15,070 nt of DNA from Flavobacterium sp. (GTDB lineage: Bacteria; Bacteroidota; Bacteroidia; Flavobacteriales; Flavobacteriaceae). The notes below the pieces were generated by a model that worked only from the letters and a program-made list of their open reading frames with translations, had not been told where the DNA came from and made no database searches. The stretch is taken from assembly GCA_004296145.1 (NCBI GenBank), contig SEBM01000027.1, positions 1 through 15,070 of the forward strand, written 5' to 3'. Each line of letters starts with the position of its first letter. Positions within the stretch are counted from its first letter, which is position 1. Below are positions 12,479 to 15,070 of this stretch, in pieces. The translations under genes and the position numbers were made by a program.

Positions 12479-14671
12479 TTAATTTCCTAATTGCAATTGA
12501 TTGCGAACCAATTCAAAATAATTCCCTTTTTGCTCCACCAATGCCGAATGGCTTCCTATCTCGATGATTTTTCCTTTGTCCAAAACCACGATCTGGTCTG
12601 CATTCATTACCGTACTTAATCGATGAGCAATGACAACAACTGTTTTTTCTTTAAAAAAAATAGACAGTTTTCGCATGATCTCTTTTTCATTATTGGCATC
12701 TAAAGCAGAAGTCGCTTCATCAAAAAACAAAACTTCAGGATTTTTATAAACAGCCCTTGCAATTAGTAACCTTTGCTTTTGGCCGGTACTCATTCCGGTA
12801 CCTTCAGAACCTATTTTTGTGTTATATCCTAATGGCAAACCACTTATATATTCTTTTATATTGGCAACATCGCAGGCATAAACCAAACGCTCCTTATCAA
12901 TTTTATCAACCCCGATAGCAATATTATTGGCAATGGTATCGCTAAAGATAAAACCTTCTTGCATAACAGCCCCAATATTGGCGCGCCAGGCTTTTTGCGA
13001 AACGTTTTTTAATTGGGTATTGGCTATATTGATTTCCCCTTTTTCGGGTTCATAAAACTTGAGCAGTAATTTCATTAAAGTTGTTTTTCCGCTTCCGCTA
13101 ACGCCAACTATTGCCGTAATTTTATTGGCTGGAATTATCAGGTTCAGATCATCCAATACCGGGATATCAGATCCTAAATACCGGAAAGAAAGGTTTTTTA
13201 CCTCAATATCGGAATCAAAAGGAATATCTGCGGTCTGATGCACTTCCTGCTGTGTTTCATCTTCTTTCTCATGAATTTCAGACAATCTTGCCAATGAAAT
13301 TTTCGCATCCTGAAGTTCGCGCACAAATTCGATAAGCTGTGTAATGGGTCCGTTCAGACTTCCCACAATTGAACTTATCGCCAGCATCATACCCAGTGTA
13401 ATGGAACCGTCGATAACCAGTTTTGCAGAAAGGAATATGATAAAAATGTTCTTTAGTTCATTAATTACGGAAGAACCTATGGTTTGGGTTTGTTCCAAAA
13501 CTAATCCTTTTATAGAAACACGGAACAATCTTGCCTGTACATATTCCCAACCCCAGCGTTTTTGCTTTTCGGCATTGTGCAGTTTTATTTCCTGCATTCC
13601 ATTAATAAGTTCCATTACTTTGCTTTGCTCCTGAGAGACCTCCGCAAAACGTTTGTAATCCAAAACTTCCCTTCTTTTAAGAAACAGGGTGATCCATCCA
13701 AAATAAAAGATGCTTCCTGCAAAAAACACCAGAAATATTTTCAGGTTAAAATAAGCCAGCACACCTCCCATAACAAACATATTGATCACCGAGAACAAAA
13801 CATTTAAGGATGAAGTGGTCAAAATCCGCTCGATCCTGCGATGGTCATTAATACGCTGCATAATATCTCCGGTCATCCTGACATCAAAAAAGGAGATTGG
13901 AAGGTTCATTAATTTAATAAAGAAATCAGAGATAAGCGAAATATTAATTCTTGTGGAAAGATGGAGTAAGATCCAGCTCCTGATAAGTTCCAGGCCTGTT
14001 CTTCCGGCAAAAAGAAATAATTGCGCAAAAAGGATCAGGTAGATAAAATTGATATTTTGGTTTTGTATCCCAATATCAACAATACTCTGGGTCAGAAAGG
14101 GAAAAATAAGCTGTAATAAACTGCTCGCTAATAATCCTATACTCAACTGAATCAAAAATGATCTGTAGCGAAGTACGTATTGCGCCAACAGTCCAAAGCC
14201 GATACCTTTATTATCTTCTTTGTCAAAATCTGTCTGAAAGAATTTTGGAGTTGCTTCAAGCAGCAGTGCAATTCCTTCCTGGGTCGATTCGTCGGCATTA
14301 TTGCCAATCCAGAATTTGATAAAATCTTCTTTGTTATATTCAATTAAACCAAAAGCCGGGTCTGAAACATAATAGGTCCCTTTTTTTATTTTATAAAGAA
14401 CAACATAATGGTTTTTGTTCCAATGCAGAATGCATGGTAATGGCGCTTCTTCGAGTCTTTCTAAACTTAATTTAACACCTAAAGTTCTAAAACCAATTTT
14501 CTCAGCGGCATCGCTCAGAAAAAGCAAATTACTTCCTTCACGAGTTGTTTCGCTGCTGTCTCTCAACTCCTGAATATGAATCGTTTTACCGTAATGTTTT
14601 GCGATTATCTTTAAACATGTCGGTCCACAATCTTTATAATCAGCCTGTTTGTAATTTGTGAATTTTTTCAA
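12479..14671 (-). CDS. C39 peptidase-containing ABC exporter (bacteriocin/peptide type)
   Basis: A 730-residue three-part transporter that cleaves a double-glycine leader and exports the peptide. The peptidase C39 domain (1 to about 130) has Q9, catalytic C15 (ADYKDCGPTC), H88 (NKNHYVV) and D104 (VSDPAFG), so the protease looks active. A six-helix ABC membrane domain spans about 160-460. The nucleotide-binding domain has Walker A GVSGSGKT (523-530), signature MSTGQKQR (627-634, a variant of LSGGQ), Walker B LFFDEATSALD (D651, E652) and switch H683. The start must be TTG at 14671: an in-frame stop lies 18 nt upstream of it, with no ATG between, and starting further in would lose the protease. 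It is first in the operon with hlyD and the EF-hand gene. Confidence 0.95.
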   Translation of the reverse strand: MKKFTNYKQADYKDCGPTCLKIIAKHYGKTIHIQELRDSSETTREGSNLLFLSDAAEKIGFRTLGVKLSLERLEEAPLPCILHWNKNHYVVLYKIKKGTYYVSDPAFGLIEYNKEDFIKFWIGNNADESTQEGIALLLEATPKFFQTDFDKEDNKGIGFGLLAQYVLRYRSFLIQLSIGLLASSLLQLIFPFLTQSIVDIGIQNQNINFIYLILFAQLFLFAGRTGLELIRSWILLHLSTRINISLISDFFIKLMNLPISFFDVRMTGDIMQRINDHRRIERILTTSSLNVLFSVINMFVMGGVLAYFNLKIFLVFFAGSIFYFGWITLFLKRREVLDYKRFAEVSQEQSKVMELINGMQEIKLHNAEKQKRWGWEYVQARLFRVSIKGLVLEQTQTIGSSVINELKNIFIIFLSAKLVIDGSITLGMMLAISSIVGSLNGPITQLIEFVRELQDAKISLARLSEIHEKEDETQQEVHQTADIPFDSDIEVKNLSFRYLGSDIPVLDDLNLIIPANKITAIVGVSGSGKTTLMKLLLKFYEPEKGEINIANTQLKNVSQKAWRANIGAVMQEGFIFSDTIANNIAIGVDKIDKERLVYACDVANIKEYISGLPLGYNTKIGSEGTGMSTGQKQRLLIARAVYKNPEVLFFDEATSALDANNEKEIMRKLSIFFKEKTVVVIAHRLSTVMNADQIVVLDKGKIIEIGSHSALVEQKGNYFELVRNQLQLGN

Positions 14672-14692
14672 TTCTAATTGGTTTAATTATGG

Positions 14693-14700
14693 CAATATTA
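14693..14700 (-). promoter_or_regulatory. Weak candidate promoter box for the exporter operon
   Basis: On the minus strand TAATATTG matches TANNTTTG with one mismatch, 21 nt before the TTG start. A TTG lies about 24 nt further upstream within CTTGTTTC. The match is imperfect and the region is very AT-rich, so chance is likely. Confidence 0.3.
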
Positions 14701-14902
14701 TACAAAAATTCTTAAAAAAAGAAACAAGAAGTATAATATCTAAATACGCCTTTTATTCTTAATCATTTACAACTTCTTTTTAACTAAAGATTAAACAAAT
14801 GTTTTTATTAAAAAGATAACCCAAAACATTATCGTTTGATATTCTGTTGTAAATGAATAATTTGGATGCCACTTTATTCATTGTATATCTAAATGATGCA
14901 AA

Positions 14903-14922
14903 TTGAAAATTGACTTGAAAAT
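14903..14922 (+). repeat. Direct repeat TTGAAAAT, possible regulator half-sites
   Basis: TTGAAAAT occurs at 14903-14910 and 14915-14922, a 12-nt centre-to-centre spacing close to one helical turn, 85 nt before the response regulator ATG. OmpR-type regulators often bind tandem half-sites of about this spacing, so autoregulation is possible. AT-rich chance is the alternative. Confidence 0.3.
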
Positions 14923-15006
14923 TAGCTGAAACGTGATTTCATTACTATGAATCTGCATTTTCACCACAAATGGTCGTATTTTAGTAAAAAGTTATAAGTT
15001 GCAAGA

Positions 15007-15070
15007 ATGAATATCCTGGTAATTGAAGATGAAGAAAGATTGGCAGTTCTGGTTAAGCAGGGATTGGAAG
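15007..15070 (+). CDS. Response regulator receiver domain, N-terminus only
   Basis: The first 21 codons of a gene cut by the window end. The sequence MNILVIEDEERLAVLVKQGL is the beta-1/alpha-1 start of a receiver domain, with the acidic pair E-D (residues 7-8) that binds magnesium near the phosphorylated Asp. The wording is closest to OmpR/PhoB-type regulators of the heavy-metal (CusR-like) group, but output domain and partner kinase lie outside. An in-frame TAA lies 12 nt upstream of the ATG, so this ATG is the first start codon available in the frame. Confidence 0.85.
   Translation, partial: MNILVIEDEERLAVLVKQGLE

Larger units (their letters stand above)
14672..15006. other. 335-nt divergent intergenic region
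   Basis: It separates the minus-strand exporter operon from the plus-strand response regulator. It contains the weak exporter promoter box, an 8-nt direct repeat (14903-14910 and 14915-14922) and only tiny reading frames (17 codons at 14853-14906 plus; 33 codons at 14881-14780 minus) without a double-glycine leader. No bacteriocin precursor gene was found. Confidence 0.6.

Noticed and set aside
14780..14881. 33-codon minus-strand frame as a bacteriocin precursor
   Set aside because: It has no double-glycine leader, its Asn/Ile/Lys composition looks like AT-rich chance, and no start signal is visible.
14853..14906. 17-codon plus-strand frame before the response regulator
   Set aside because: Too short, no leader motif or recognisable start signal, no similarity to known peptides.

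Overview
The window looks like chromosome of a Flavobacterium-type member of the Bacteroidota. It is AT-rich, several genes are preceded by the Bacteroidota promoter pattern (TTG or TTTG about 19-24 nt before TANNTTTG), Shine-Dalgarno sequences are missing in favour of A-rich start regions, and ribosomal protein bS16 carries the long acidic C-terminal tail of that group. No rRNA, tRNA, insertion sequence or CRISPR array was seen.

Layout. (1) 50-1846: a short-chain dehydrogenase, a clear intrinsic terminator, and an AraC-family regulator on the same strand. (2) 1847-2362: a long intergenic region ending in a good promoter for the next operon, with a six-codon upstream reading frame ending in two Leu codons. 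(3) 2363-7433: four plus-strand genes, leuC-leuD-(leuA/cimA)-leuB. The synthase resembles Leptospira citramalate synthase more than classical 2-isopropylmalate synthase, so the operon may make 2-oxobutyrate for isoleucine (pyruvate + acetyl-CoA to citramalate, then LeuCD and LeuB) as well as, or instead of, serving leucine. (4) 7562-8524, minus strand: an RRM RNA-binding protein with an RGG tail and a small lipoprotein, facing leuB across a bidirectional terminator. (5) 8735-10792, plus strand: rpsP-rimM, then a TrmN6-type tRNA methyltransferase with its own promoter. (6) 14671-10804, minus strand: a C39-peptidase ABC exporter, an HlyD-type adaptor and a small two-helix EF-hand membrane protein, forming an apparent double-glycine peptide export operon without a visible precursor. 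(7) From 15007: the first codons of a response regulator, cut by the window end.

The most unusual signal lies between the genes. Six intergenic gaps hold short degenerate words (AAAATCT, GTTTCAR, CTTAGNRN, CGCAAAG, AAATTCC, and GATT/CGC-rich units), often in strict 7- or 8-nt periods and often folded into long imperfect palindromes. Different families fill neighbouring gaps. Some abut start codons (leuD, leuB), one is open in frame upstream of the synthase, and one supplies the -33 box of the trmN6 promoter.
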